From Platynereis dumerilii (taxonomy: Eukaryota > Annelida > Polychaeta > Phyllodocida > Nereididae), in NCBI GenBank assembly GCA_026936325.1, contig JAPTHN010000073.1:1197501-1261500 (forward strand): a stretch of DNA of 64,000 nt. The letters run 5' to 3'. The notes under the pieces were generated by a model, which saw nothing but the letters and a program-made list of their open reading frames with translations, ran no database searches and was not told the origin of the DNA. Positions 1 to 10,029 of this stretch are shown here, piece by piece (positions within the stretch are counted from its first letter, which is position 1; each line of letters begins with the position of its first letter). Both the position numbers and the translations under genes were made by a program.

Positions 1-1380
1 TGCATATCATCTAGAAATTCCATGCAACACCTAAAATCAGGGTGTTCTGACGAAATCTTTCCTTCGCCATTGCTCAGTTAAAGAAGTAATGCTCCTTTGA
101 ATTGTTTCTAATTAAACAGATGTGATTTACCAGAGTGATTTGTTCAAACTGCTAAATTTTTCATGTGTGCATGGAATTTCCCTACATTTTTTTGGCATTT
201 GTGTCATTTGCACAAATTGCTACTACCTTTTAGGCCTATTTGAGGAGTTGCGTAGATTTCCATCAAAAGGAATTTTCGATTTAGGGCTATGAAATCAGAA
301 AGAGGACATTCTGAGCACGAATATACTGAAAACTTGCAAAGACAGTTATTTAAAAAAACAAAAACAAAAAAACAAGAGGACCATTTCACTGCAAAGATAC
401 CCTTTGTGACTCAAGGTAATTGATGAGGTGTCATCGTCATACTTTTTATATCGGAACCATAGGATCTGTTCCTTTATTTTTTGATTTTAGTATAAGTATG
501 ATATGTGTGGTCATTTGTTTATCAGTCACAAAAGATAAGATGGTCAATATTGCAAAGTTGTTCGTAAAGAAGACTCGTAACGCTATGTCAATTTTTATCC
601 ATATAATGACGCAAAAATATTGCATAAAGTCCGCGAAAGGTTGGCCCCCCTAGTTCAGACCCTGGCCCCCCCTTGGCCCCCCCACTCATGGATTTCTGGC
701 TACGCCACTGCACCAAAGCCAACCAGGAATCAATGAAATTGTTTAATTAGGTTGGCTTCAATCAATTGATATTCACAATTATTTTAAAGATAGACTGTTT
801 AGAAATATAGGCCTACTGTCTGGGCACAAAAACCAATGCGCAGTGTACAGTGCTACGCGGCAGAGGCCTATTTTTAAATTTCTTTAACTGTAGTCCTCTA
901 AAATGTCTAACAGCACCAAAATTTAATCAGGTAATTTTAAAATTAAGGTTAGCAATATCCGCCCCAGGCACATCAGGGTTTGACCAAATTAAATGTCTAT
1001 CTGTCCAAATAAAACCATTCTCCAAAGCGAATATCTTTTTTTGTGTTCTCTTTAGTATATAATATAATAAACTTGGCATGGTAAAGTAATATCTGGGGTT
1101 ATTTTTGAATGATTATTCATAGTAAGTGAGAAATGCACCTGTTTTTAGGAAAACATTCTTGAAAATTGCTCAATGTAATATCTGTGCTGACCTGCCACAC
1201 AACTTTGCCGGTCACGAAGAGTATTGCGACCGGATTGGGCATCCTGGACATACTAAAAACGGTTATTTGATCAAAGTAATCAGCTTTTATTGCAAGATTT
1301 GCAAATACCGATGATTTTGAGATCTGCTGATGGGCAATCCCAAGTTAAACTTCAACGGCTTTGTGCAACCTCTAAATATT
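1..1380. other. Intergenic DNA, no gene recognised
   Basis: AT-rich sequence with short unconvincing open frames. A G/C-run stretch near 640-712 resembles the C-rich repeats elsewhere in the window. No promoter, splice or coding signal could be supported. Confidence 0.5.
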
Positions 1381-1399
1381 TATTGATTTTTTATTAGAT

Positions 1400-1500
1400 T
1401 TTTACGTATTATTGACTCTCCATTTTAAGTTTGTCATGCGAATATGATTTGCCCTTATTCATCTGAACGCCCCTGCCGCCCGTGTTTCCTCCAGCAAAGA
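1400..1500 (-). repeat. Half copy of the GGGGTGCCGGAAGG-type short element
   Basis: Read on the minus strand this matches the left half of the full copy at 33098-33367: the GGGCGGCAGGGGCG block, then CAGATGAAxAAGGGCAAATCATATT. The right half is absent, so it is a fragment of a short non-autonomous element. Confidence 0.55.
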
Positions 1501-1569
1501 AATTTAATTTTTGGGGGCAGAAGGAGCACCTTAATATTTATTTATGATGTAAGAAATAACCCAAAAAAC

Positions 1570-1654
1570 AGCATGAAGTTTACGGAATTTTATTGAAGGC
1601 ATTCATCAGCTGATGTTACTGGTTGGAGCTGTCTGATCGAAAGGAAAAGAGCGC
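1570..1654 (-). other. Probable 3' UTR exon of gene A with poly(A) signal
   Basis: On the minus strand the acceptor CCTTTTTTCAG ends at 1655. AATAAA lies at 1593-1588, about 60 nt into the exon. Together with the donor after the gene A stop this implies an intron 1655-2326, 672 bp. The exon is less like the last exons of the other members than they are like each other, so the pairing is likely but not certain. Confidence 0.55.
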
Positions 1655-2331
1655 CTGAAAAAAGGAAATGACAAACTTAATAAAACATTTTACATACAGA
1701 ATACAGAGCAAGAAAGATACTCTGAAAAAAGTTCGTGTGAAACAAACTGAATTTATTTTAGCTGGAGTTTTGCATATGATGCCCCATAATCAGGTAAAAT
1801 TTTATTCGAAATAATTTCAAACAAGGAATTTCTCAATCCTGATCAAATAAATGTGCAGCAAGGGCAAAAATAAAATATCAAAAGAAGATAAGTAGGGCCT
1901 TTAGGTTTTGCATGATTTCGAAGTGTATAGTGCCAATCGCTAAATCAAATATCAGGAAAGCACAGACAAAATGGAGAGCTTAAATTATCGTCTTCCATTC
2001 GCATGTGAATTTAAACAGAGCTTGCACTTTAACAATTCACTTTGTAGATTACCACTATTCATTGTGAAATTGCTGAGCTGTTATAACTAAATGGCACTCA
2101 AATAGACTCTTTGCACGAATTGAAACTCCCTTTTTAGTTGCATGCTTATGTTTGATTCATTTGACAAAATACCACATTGAATTTGTTAGAATTGAAATTT
2201 GTTTAACCATTTCATTTTTGCCTGATTTTTGAAAACAGGTAAAGTTTGGTCTGCCTGTACTTAACAAAAATTATGGTGCGCGCTCTGTAAATTAGAGGAA
2301 AAACAATCAAGTATTTACACACTCACCCAGT

Positions 2332-2646
2332 TTAGTAAGATCCGTACTGGCCTCCGTAGTTGGCTCCGTGTCCAGAGGCACTGTTGCGTCCATATTGGTT
2401 GCCATAGTTGCCGTAGCTACCTCCATATTGGTCGTACTCATTTCCTGAAGTGGCGTAACTCTTTCCCTTGTTGCGGTAGTACTGTCCGTAGGCGGCATTG
2501 TTAGCTCCGTAGCCAGAATCGTACTTGTTGCCATAGTTGTTGCCATAGTTACTGGCTTGGTAGCCATGGGGCTGGTAGCCATAGCTACTGCAGAGAGCAA
2601 CAGCCACAAGGGCCAGGAGAATAGCAGCAGACAAGAGACGAGCCAT
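2332..2646 (-). CDS. Gene A: secreted Tyr/Gly/Asn-rich protein, 104 aa
   Basis: Unrecognised secreted protein. Residues 1-19 are a signal peptide (MARLLSAAILLALVAVALC); the remaining 85 residues are Tyr-, Gly-, Asn- and Ser-rich and have no Cys. The charged block RNKGKSYATSGNEYDQ sits mid-chain. A combines traits of two subgroups: the N-terminal half (GNNYGNKYDSGYG, QYYRNKG) is like B, C and M, while the C-terminal half (DQYGGSYGNYGNQYGRNSASG) is like F and G. His replaces Tyr in the SGHGANYG segment. The start is the only ATG; a longer frame upstream would need an in-frame TTG inside the 5' UTR. The stop TAA is followed by ACTGG and a GTGAGT donor. It lies head-to-head with gene B, about 1.3 kb away. 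Extracellular location is inferred from the signal peptide; function is unknown. Confidence 0.92.
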   Translation of the reverse strand: MARLLSAAILLALVAVALCSSYGYQPHGYQASNYGNNYGNKYDSGYGANNAAYGQYYRNKGKSYATSGNEYDQYGGSYGNYGNQYGRNSASGHGANYGGQYGSY

Positions 2647-2678
2647 TGCAGAAGTGATCTTGTTGTAACTCAAAGAGG

Positions 2679-2716
2679 AACTGATGATGAATCTGCTTCT
2701 TTAAGTTCCTTTTATA
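2679..2716 (-). promoter_or_regulatory. Core promoter of gene A (TATA + initiator)
   Basis: TATAAAAG at 2716-2709 lies 32 bp upstream of TCAGTT at 2684-2679. The predicted start is the A of TCAGTT (2682), giving a 5' UTR of about 36 nt. The sequence CCTCTTTGAGTTACAACAAG follows, as in B, C, J and K. Confidence 0.8.
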
Positions 2717-2719
2717 TCT

Positions 2720-3480
2720 TGTAGAAGACAATCGAAAGTCTTATATGTCATTGTCTACAGGCAATGCCAATTGTTTTCCGTCTCATGAACAACATGTTAG
2801 GTCAAGGATTATGTAAGATGAATGTTTAATGAGCAGTTGGTCATACTTCATGGCCATGATTTCTCTCCCGTCATCTTAAGTTATGAATACATATGATACA
2901 ACAGTAACTGTTGTCTTTCACAAGAATGGTTCAAATGAGAAAGTATTATCTATCTTTAAGCAAGCAAATTTTGTAAATTATTTCCTCTTCAGCTAAAAAA
3001 TTACAATGTGCAGTGGAGGATCCAGCGCCTAGGCCCCCAAAATGAATTTGAAAAAAATTTGGAGAAACACAGGCCTGTGATACCAAAATGATGCACAATT
3101 GCTCATGCCGGACTAAAAATGACGAAGAGATGCCTTGACCCCTCCAAACTAGCCTGTCTGCATGATCCGCCTATGATGTTGTGTCTTAAAATAAGTCTTG
3201 AATTTATGCACTATAGGGCTACAAATACTCAAACTCAGGATGAGGAAACAGAAATAAGGAAAGGGATGATTGCAATTGTTTGTGTCCGAATGACTAAGCC
3301 AGAGCGGCCAGCGCTTGAATTAGACAACTTTAGGATCAATCCATCAAAAGCCACAAGTGGTGCATTTAGCAGTACTATCTGAGCTTCCCCCGAACGAAAC
3401 ATGAAATGACAAAATGTGTGTAAAAGCACTGATCACGCTTGTGGACAGATGTTGAATATTTTAAAAAAATTATTTGTTTT
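2720..3480. other. Intergenic region between divergent genes A and B
   Basis: AT-rich spacer. Apart from promoter-proximal sequence for A I see no coding signal. Short frames at 3119-3429 overlap each other on both strands and lack splice or promoter context. Confidence 0.5.
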
Positions 3481-3483
3481 TAG

Positions 3484-3540
3484 GTACGATCCATTGCATT
3501 CAGCTCTGTCAAGTGCAAGAATTTCAATATTTCTTTAAAA
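3484..3540 (+). pseudogene. Orphan 3' UTR exon of a lost family member
   Basis: After a pyrimidine-rich stretch ending GTTTTTAG (3482-3483), the sequence GATCCATTGC-TGTCAAxTGCAAGAAT-TCAA aligns along its length with the last exon of gene B (4448 onward). No coding exon of the family precedes it on the plus strand. It is best read as the surviving tail of a deleted copy; no AATAAA is retained at the expected point. Confidence 0.7.
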
Positions 3541-3831
3541 AAAACAAAAAAACTCAGTTTTCTGAAATGCAAATAATGGATATTTCAACCATTAATTCCA
3601 TTCTTGAAATAAACCAGGATTTATTTTTTTCTTAATTGTTTTTGGGAACAATTTTTGCCCTCTTAAAAACTTTTATAAAATTGTTAGTTGTGCAGATTTA
3701 TTGGATTGGCCGTGAAGGCCTGTCTGATATCTTGTGTTGCTATTTCTACGACTATGTCTTGGTCCTTATTATGTATTCAGGGCCTCATAATGAATGACCT
3801 TTCACTACAACATGGAACAATAGATGTTATA

Positions 3832-3900
3832 TAATTTATGATGCAAAGCAAGAATCCTTTCAGTATAAATATGAGTCAAAGAGCTAAATTGTCATCAGTT
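3832..3900 (+). promoter_or_regulatory. Promoter of gene B
   Basis: TATAAATA at 3864-3871 is 31 bp upstream of TCAGTT at 3895-3900. An AT-rich site TAATTTATGATG at 3832-3843 precedes TATA by about 21 bp. About 110 bp upstream of TATA is alignable with the gene C promoter (shared CATGTCTTGGT, TTATGTATTCAG and ACAATAGATGTTAT words). Confidence 0.82.
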
Positions 3901-3932
3901 CCTCTTTGAGTTACAACAAGATCATTTCTGCA

Positions 3933-4247
3933 ATGGCTCGTCTCTTGTCTGCTGCTATCCTCCTGGCCCTTGTGGCTGTTGCTCTGTGCAGTTCCTATGG
4001 TTACCAGCCCCATGGTTACCAAGCCAGTAACTATGGCAACAACTATGGCAACAAATACGATGCTGGATACGGAGGCAACTACGGTGCCTATGGACAGTAC
4101 TACCGCAACAAGGGAAAGAGCTACGCAAGTTACGGAAACGAATATGACCAATCCGCTGGCAGCTACGGGCAGAATGCTAACAACTATGGATACAACAGCG
4201 GTGCCGGGTATGGAAGCAACCGCGGAAGCCAGTATGGATCCTACTAA
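3933..4247 (+). CDS. Gene B: secreted Tyr/Gly/Asn-rich protein, 104 aa
   Basis: The signal peptide is identical to that of A and J. The mature chain belongs to the subgroup with GGNYGAYGQYYRNKGKSY and SAGSYGQNANNYG, shared with C and M. Distinct changes: Ser replaces Thr in KSYASYGNEY, Tyr replaces Arg in YGYNSGAG, and GSNRGSQYGSY ends the protein, adding an Arg. The coding exon is uninterrupted. TAA at 4245 is followed directly by the donor region (TAAG-GTTGGTAATT; two overlapping GT choices at 4249 and 4253). The intron is about 0.2 kb and ends TTTGTTTACAG at 4447. Possible extracellular matrix, adhesive or defence roles rest on composition only. Confidence 0.93.
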   Translation: MARLLSAAILLALVAVALCSSYGYQPHGYQASNYGNNYGNKYDAGYGGNYGAYGQYYRNKGKSYASYGNEYDQSAGSYGQNANNYGYNSGAGYGSNRGSQYGSY

Positions 4248-4447
4248 GGTTGGTAATTTTCCCATTGTAAATTGATTGACCTTGTCTTTTTATACCCTAA
4301 TATTTGCACACCACAAAACAATAATATCAAAGTCTTGTAGGTGTAATTACTTTAGCCTGTTTGGGATGTACTTATGAAAGAGAATATTAATTTTATTTTA
4401 CTTCTTTATTGACTAATTAAGGTATGTTTTTGTTTGTTTGTTTACAG

Positions 4448-4520
4448 GTGTGATCCATTGCTGTTCTGCTGTCAAATGCAAGAATCTCAAAAGTTCTGCA
4501 AATAAACTTTTTTTAAAAAG
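4448..4520 (+). other. 3' UTR exon of gene B with poly(A) signal
   Basis: Follows TTTGTTTACAG. AATAAA is at 4501-4506. Aligns with the last exon of gene C (GTCC/GATCC, GCAAGAATCT, TAAATAAAC) and with the orphan exon at 3484. Confidence 0.8.
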
Positions 4521-4651
4521 AAATGGTTTATTTTTTAATGTTATGTTTGATCATTTTTTGAAAGACTAAACTTCCAAGTGGGACATTGCATTTTGAAACT
4601 AATGTAACAGACAGGAATCCTCGAGTAATCAACCCAAGCGGTTTCTTGGTG

Positions 4652-4833
4652 CACTCTAAAAAATTTCAGACAAAATTGGTTTTTTTAGATTCAAAATGGT
4701 TTTTTGAAAAACCAAATTTCAATGCGACATGGATTTTTTTAAAAATCCATGTTGGTTTTGCATTGAAATTTGGTTTTTCAAAAAACCATTTTGAATCTAA
4801 CAAACCAATTTTGTCCCGACATTTTTTAGAGTG
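4652..4833. mobile_element. Foldback MITE, CACTCTAAAAAAT termini (copy 1)
   Basis: 182-bp near-perfect inverted repeat with arms of about 85 bp; the centre is CATGGATTTTTTTAAAAATCCATG. Ends read CACTCTAAAAAAT...ATTTTTTAGAGTG. Other copies are at 6356 and 33457. No coding capacity. Clean target duplications were not found at this copy. Confidence 0.85.
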
Positions 4834-4904
4834 TGATGTGATGACAACACAATAATTTACCTTTGCCTCTGAGCTTACCAGAAAAAAAAATTCAACGCAT
4901 GGAT

Positions 4905-4978
4905 GTTTGGAGAGGGGATTTATTGAAATTAAATCCTTAAAAAGCTGTGTCACTCCAGTGTCTGGCCATGTTTATCAC
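4905..4978 (-). other. Minus-strand 3' terminal exon of an unidentified gene, convergent with B
   Basis: On the minus strand CTTGTTGTTCAG precedes an exon starting at 4978. The block GACACAGCTTTTTAAGGATT then TTTCAATAAATC (AATAAA at 4924-4919) matches, base for base over most of about 30 nt, the exon at 14753-14665 downstream of gene C. Its coding exon is not identified; the candidate signal-peptide exon at 6942 is on the same strand upstream. Confidence 0.55.
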
Positions 4979-5039
4979 CTGAACAACAAGAGAGGAAAAT
5001 TGTTTATTTGTTTATTATTATTCCTGAGATTTTTTGTTA

Positions 5040-5190
5040 CAAGCAGGGGCTTATCTCGAAATTGCCTGAGGGGGGGATTATCTGGGGTGAAAATGGGGCG
5101 CTCCGCGGCTTTTCCTATCTTTCCCATGTTAATTTTTGGCCGGGGGGGGGTGCCATGGCCCAATGCCCCCCCTAAATACGCTACTGGTTA
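5040..5190. repeat. G-run dispersed repeat
   Basis: Contains CTGAGGGGGGG, CCGGGGGGGG and a GCTACTGG-type end. A related inverted segment occurs at about 38505-38590 (AACATGG, CGAAAAGCCxCxGAGCGCCCC, CCCCCCTCAGG). Exact ends are not resolved. Confidence 0.4.
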
Positions 5191-5199
5191 CAAGAGCAT

Positions 5200-6350
5200 A
5201 GTTCAGAAACACTCGCTATACGATATTTTCTGTATTAGATGCTCATTTCGTAATAAACGCTCATCCCCCTCTATCTAGAATTGATTTTGCTAAAATTCCA
5301 TCAAAAAACGACCTTACCCAACCATATTTTAATGCAAAATTGTGAATTCACGTTGCCCCCGTCCTGCATATTGAATTTGCATGTGCTGCCCCTGGGAGTG
5401 GCTAACTGCATTAAAGCAAGACTGGACTAGTCATGAATGAATTGTCGCGCCTCTCATAATTACATTCGCCCACAACGATTGATTAGCACTTTTTCATTTG
5501 ACAATAAATAAGTGATCGAGTTCAACATTAAAGCGAAAATTACACAGTCGCTCACAGTTAAAATAATGCACTGGACTGAAATTGTCAGACAATGTGAAAT
5601 ATTATTAGATTTTTAAGCATTTTTTCTGCCATGATGGTGCACCATGTATCAACTGACAACATGTTATGAAGGAATTGAGATGGTGAGGCTCTGTCTCCAT
5701 GCAATTTTTACAGTGTAATTTCAGGTATCAGGATCTTTTAAGGGTGTTGTTTCACTTGATGAAAATAATAGTCAAGTGTGATACACTGTCTGTGCCCAGG
5801 GGAGCATGATAATTTATCACATGGCAAAGCAACTTGGGCACAAAACACATGATCATTTCGTTGCACTTCTTGTTTCCCTGTTGTAATGGTAATAATTATT
5901 GGGACATGCGTTGTGTAAAAAGTATAAAGAAAAGCAGTTATAGGCCTAATCTTTACAGTTCAAATCCAACACAAAATGCAGTTTGTAGCTTTACTTCAAC
6001 CCAACAACAGCTTATCTAAATAAATCACAATGGTAATGTTTCATATTAACATTGCTTTTAAAAGCTGCAGACTGATGAAGGGATTTCTTCTCAGTGGTTC
6101 ATATACCAAAGCGGAGGGGCGTGAGGAATCAAAGGACTTTGCAACTGCTCCATGGATCTTCGCTCTCTTCTAGAAATATTAAATGAAGAGAACATTTTTA
6201 GAAAAAAATATTAAAGGAAGAAAAATCATGAGATGTCAGCGCATTAAAAATGTAATTTAACTTTTTACCTTCAGCGAATGGAGTCATTGAAGTTATAACT
6301 GAATGTGATGATTTGCAATTCTTATCAGCAATAACAATGATATAAGATTA
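5200..6350. other. Intergenic, no gene recognised
   Basis: AT-rich with only short frames lacking start, splice or composition support. If the exons at 6942 and 4978 belong together, this would be intron. Confidence 0.4.
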
Positions 6351-6355
6351 TCACA

Positions 6356-6539
6356 CACTCTAAAAAATGTCGGGACAAAATTGTTTTTTTAGATTCAAAA
6401 TAGTTTTTGAAAAACCAAATTTCAATGCAACCTACGTGGATTTTTTTTTTAATCCATGTTGGTTTTGCATTGAAATTTGGTTTTTCAAAAAACCATTTTG
6501 AATCTAAAAAAACAATTTTGTCTGAAATGTTTTAGAGTG
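6356..6539. mobile_element. Foldback MITE, CACTCTAAAAAAT termini (copy 2)
   Basis: About 184 bp, the same palindrome as at 4652. The arms are close to complementary but differ by small indels around the central ATCCATGT/TACGTGGAT. Ends CACTCTAAAAAAT and TTTTAGAGTG are intact. Confidence 0.85.
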
Positions 6540-6839
6540 CATGCGTAAGTGACAATTGTAGGATCATAAGGTGCTATATATAAAATCAATAGTGTCAGCG
6601 TGGTAATATGAGTATGACAAAAAAATAGTACTTATGTAATAGATGTCTTCGACTGTCAGGAAACAGTAGGCCGAATAGGTAATAATGACCCTGGCTGTAA
6701 CAGAAAAGTTTGAAAAGAATCAATCGATGCGCAATATTTTGCTCCAAACCGCAAAAAAGATATCAGTGAGCGGTGTTGGATACAGAATGTTAATTGCATA
6801 ATCACTGCATAATTATATACATGTATTAAGGTTTTTCCT

Positions 6840-6942
6840 ACCTCTCGCGACTTGAGACCTGAGCAGCCGATTCTTGAGCTTGAAAGGAGAGAAGCAGAAG
6901 TCCAAGGAGCATGAAAATGCAGATCCATTTCTGACCAGCCAT
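6840..6942 (-). CDS. Candidate first coding exon with signal peptide (unidentified gene)
   Basis: Minus-strand ATG at 6942 opens MAGQKWICIFMLLGLLLLSF, followed by QAQESAAQVSSRE: a basic-hydrophobic-polar pattern typical of a secretory signal, with a plausible cleavage near AQESAA. The frame meets a donor-like AG-GTAGGA just before an in-frame TAG, so either an intron starts near 6842 or the peptide is only 34 residues. A possible acceptor (TTTCTGTTACAG) ends at 6695 and would keep the frame open for about 35 codons ending near 6590. No TATA box was found at the usual distance. I do not recognise the protein. The exon lies 68 bp from the inverted-repeat element at 7010, so a first exon trapped next to an element is possible. 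Confidence 0.4.
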
Positions 6943-7009
6943 GATTGTGATATGACAACGCAAAAGCTTTTGAAATATGTATACAATACTACACATACAT
7001 CATATGATA

Positions 7010-7586
7010 AGTTATTATCGTTTTCATAGCTACGTGTTTTTCAAGTTTGCAATTTGCTTCATTCCAAAACTGTGATGTCAGGGATTAAGTTGAATAATTT
7101 CGTTTATTACAAGCACATATTTCAGGAAACTGACAAAGTGCATTGGCACATGGATGATGTATGTTTCACTTGTTCAGCTTGCCCTGGCTGAACGATGCTT
7201 CAATGAACTGTAACTGAACCAAACAGACTACTTAGTCTCAAAGGAGAGTTGCAATTACTGACAACAAAGGTTGTTTGAAATTGTGATGACTGTCTTGTGA
7301 AAAACAGCAACACATTTTGTTTGGAAAACAATGAAACTCTTTTGGTGAGGTGCAACACTCAGCTAAGACATGGGTTGTTTGTTGTGGTTGTACACATTTA
7401 GTAACATTGCCTGGCAGTTTTAAATTCCTTTGTCATTAACTGTGATGTCAAACTCTGAACTGATATGTCACAGATTGAAGATTAGACCAATCACATTGAG
7501 TCATTGACAGATACCTGATGATGTCACGGTTTAACTGCAGAACGAAGTTTTCAAAAAAACACATAGCTATGAAAACGATAATAACT
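7010..7586. mobile_element. Non-autonomous DNA element with 36-bp terminal inverted repeats
   Basis: The left end begins AGTTATTATCGTTTTCATAG; the right end is its complement, ending CGATAATAACT, with complementarity continuing through GTGTTTTT. Total 577 bp without a coding frame. No clear target duplication. Confidence 0.7.
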
Positions 7587-7726
7587 GGAACACGTTGAAG
7601 TAATTGCAAATTACAGTCACTGTGGGGAGGTTACTGTTCGCTGTTCTATTTAATTTTCAAAGTAAAACATCACCACTTTCGCTATTTTCAGTGATATTCA
7701 ATACAGAGTCAATGTTGACAAAGTGC

Positions 7727-7894
7727 GGTATTTGGGGATGAAAATTCATTAGAGAGGTTTTGCTACACGTTTCCGTGTGACGTGTACGTGGGGGTTACCA
7801 TGACAACAATGTAATTAGATAGTACTTGTACACGTATACGTCACACGTGAACGTGTAGCAAAACCTCTCTAATGAATTTTCATCCCCAAATACC
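7727..7894. repeat. Palindromic foldback repeat
   Basis: Arms GGTATTTGGGGATGAAAATT...GCTACACGT and its complement flank a 50-60 bp centre. The arms are nearly perfect, about 65 bp each. It is probably a MITE; no target duplication was resolved. Confidence 0.75.
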
Positions 7895-8593
7895 TTTTGA
7901 GTGAGAGTCCCCCCCAAGCAGTATAGACGTCACATGTGAGCAACGTGGTTCGCACCATTTCTTCATTATCTTTGTTACAAAAAATCCTCGTTCTAAGTTT
8001 AAATCCTCTTATTCAAATCCTTCCAGCTTAAGCCACGGAAAGTAATTTATCATCCGGAATCTACGTAGTTGTAAACAAGTAATCAAATCTGAAATTAAAA
8101 TTATTGAATCACATATTTGCAATTATATTTATGGCAAAGCATTTCACTGCAGAGAAGTTTTATAATAGTCCAAACTGTAGGTGAAGTTTGAATAACAATG
8201 GTGAAACAGTGCAACCACTGAAGTAGCCATGAGCATTGCTGGCCTTCCTCCAGTAAGCAAGCAAGCACCTCTAAAGATGAAAAAGACTTACAAAAATGAG
8301 AAAGACTCAGAAAATGAAAAACAAGGGGCATTTGGCCTTTTCTCGTTTGGGTCAAAACTGATTCAACTGTGTTCTATTTTCGGTCCAGATGAAGTTAGAA
8401 ATATGTTCTAAAAAAAAAAAAAATAAAAAATAAAAACTTAGCAGTGACAATTAAGACGAGATTTCAGGCTTTTGACCCGTGCTTCATATATGCCATATTG
8501 TTCCATGACCCCTATGTAACAAGCTTCCTGATTGGCCAACAACCCACCTGCATAATGTGATGTTCACCTGTGTGCGGTGGTCTGTGACAGGCA

Positions 8594-8695
8594 GTCAATA
8601 ACAAAATGTTATATTCACTGATCAGTGAATATAACATTTGTTATTGACCTCCCAACAAATGTTATATTCACTGATCAGTGAATATAACATTTGTT
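8594..8695. repeat. Two consecutive copies of a perfect palindrome
   Basis: The palindrome centres on TTCACTGATCAGTGAA, extended by ATAACATTTGTT on both sides, and appears at 8594-8648 and again at 8654-8695. The two copies are separated by the CTCCC linker that also follows the second copy. Confidence 0.85.
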
Positions 8696-8705
8696 ATTGA
8701 CCTCC

Positions 8706-8897
8706 CTGGAAAAAAAAATTTCCAAAAAAAAATTTTTCAAAAAAAAAAAAAAAAATTTCCGAAAAAAAAAAAAATTCGAAAAAAAAAATTTTTTTCCCAA
8801 AAAAAAAAAATTCCGAAAAAAGAAAATTTCCACAAAAAATGTTTTTTTCCCAAAAAAAAAAAATTTCCAGAAAAAAAAATTTTCCCCAAAAAAAACA
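8706..8897. repeat. Low-complexity A-tract/TTCC array
   Basis: Long A runs punctuated by TTTCC, TTCG and TTTTTCCC. The Lys- and Phe-rich open frames here on both strands are products of composition and not genes. Confidence 0.9.
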
Positions 8898-8914
8898 ATC
8901 ATCATGGAACAAAA

Positions 8915-9060
8915 CAATTGTGGACTTCAGTTTCGGTCAATATCAGGTTTTACGGACCTGACCTAGTGATATTCACCTCGGCCTTCGGCCTCGGTGAATA
9001 TCACCGGTCAGGTCCGTAAAACCTGATATTGACCTCAACCGAAGTCCATAATTGTATAAT
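8915..9060. repeat. Nested palindrome with CTCGG linkers (copy 1)
   Basis: Outer arms GTCAATATCAGGTTTTACGG/complement enclose inner arms GTGATATTCAC/GTGAATATCAC around a CCTTCGGC centre. CTCGG occurs in the same orientation in both arms (TTCACCTCGG and GCCTCGGTGAA), where a true inverted repeat would carry CCGAG in one of them. See 10030 and 40040 for the same design with unrelated arm sequence. Confidence 0.8.
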
Positions 9061-9306
9061 ATCATATGTCTAGCGGAAATACTTGCTGCTCATTGGCTGA
9101 CAGCCGTGCAATATTCTACGATATTGCACGCATGTTATTGCACGCTCATTTTAACATGGGAAAGATTGGACGGACCTGAGAGGAAGCACCGTATTTCGAG
9201 TGCTGCTGCAGCCACAAGCTGACAAGATTGTGTTTTTTATTGTTACTAAAAATGTCAATGCTCAGCAACGGAGGCAGATAGGAAGATGGTGTTTACGGCA
9301 AAAGAT

Positions 9307-9600
9307 GCGCCTATTAAAGGGCCAGTTGGATAGCAACTTTTTATGTCGGTCACATTATTTCTTTTATCAGAATAAAGCATTAAGTGGCAAAAAAACAGCG
9401 TTTTTGCCGATTTTTTAGTGGTTATAGGTCTAAAGCCTGCTATAAAGTTTACGAAAAAAATCGAAAATTAAATCCATCATCAAGTGCATCATTTTTTGAT
9501 TCCAAATGTGTGAACATTTTTTTTGTGAGTGAAATAGTTATCGATTCCTGATGAGATACATTTTAAGTATGTGGTTAAAAAGAAACACAAACTTAGTCGT
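9307..9600 (+). repeat. Tandem duplication, unit 1
   Basis: Starts TATTAAAGGGCCAGTTGGAT and runs to AAACACAAACTTAG. The same word order recurs at 9695-9985 (AGTGGATAtCAACTTTTTAT, AAAGCATTAA, TGAAATAGTTATtGATT, GATACATTTTAA). The units are about 290 bp, clearly homologous but diverged. There is no coding frame. Confidence 0.7.
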
Positions 9601-9694
9601 GCAGCAGTGCTCACAAGATCGTTTGTTGGTTTTAGTAAAAAAAAGCACAGCACTGGAAATGGCTAGGAATATGATTGTGGTGGCAAAAAAATAT

Positions 9695-9985
9695 GTATAT
9701 TAAAGGGCTAAGTGGATATCAACTTTTTATATGTTTTTTAATCAGATTAAAGCATTAATTGGTCAAAAAACTGCATTTTCCTCCCATTTTTCAGTGATTT
9801 TGTTGTGTTTAGAGGTCTTAAGTCTGCAACAAATTCTGAGAAAAAAAAAATTAAAAGATGATCCATGATCAAGTATATCATATATATGTCAAACAGTTTT
9901 TGTGGGTGAAATAGTTATTGATTTTTCGAAGAGATACATTTTAAACATGCCGGTGAAAAAAAAACACAAGAAGAGTTTGGACGTC
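9695..9985 (+). repeat. Tandem duplication, unit 2
   Basis: Diverged copy of 9307-9600, separated from it by about 95 bp. The pair is bracketed by the two CTCGG-linker palindromes at 8915 and 10030, so the whole 8.6-10.2 kb block may be one composite repeat. Confidence 0.65.
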
Positions 9986-10029
9986 AGAATTCCAGCCCTT
10001 CTCTTTGCTTTTGACAAAAAAAAAGCCAT

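Noticed and set aside
3906-3932. Nine-residue N-terminal extension (SYNKI-type) before MARLL in A, B, C, F, J and K
   Set aside because: It begins at TTG inside the conserved 5' UTR. E and L have TCG at that place, and the first ATG is MARLL in every copy.
8675-9019. Lys-rich and Phe-rich open frames on both strands
   Set aside because: Translations of an A-tract/TTCC low-complexity run and part of a palindrome.
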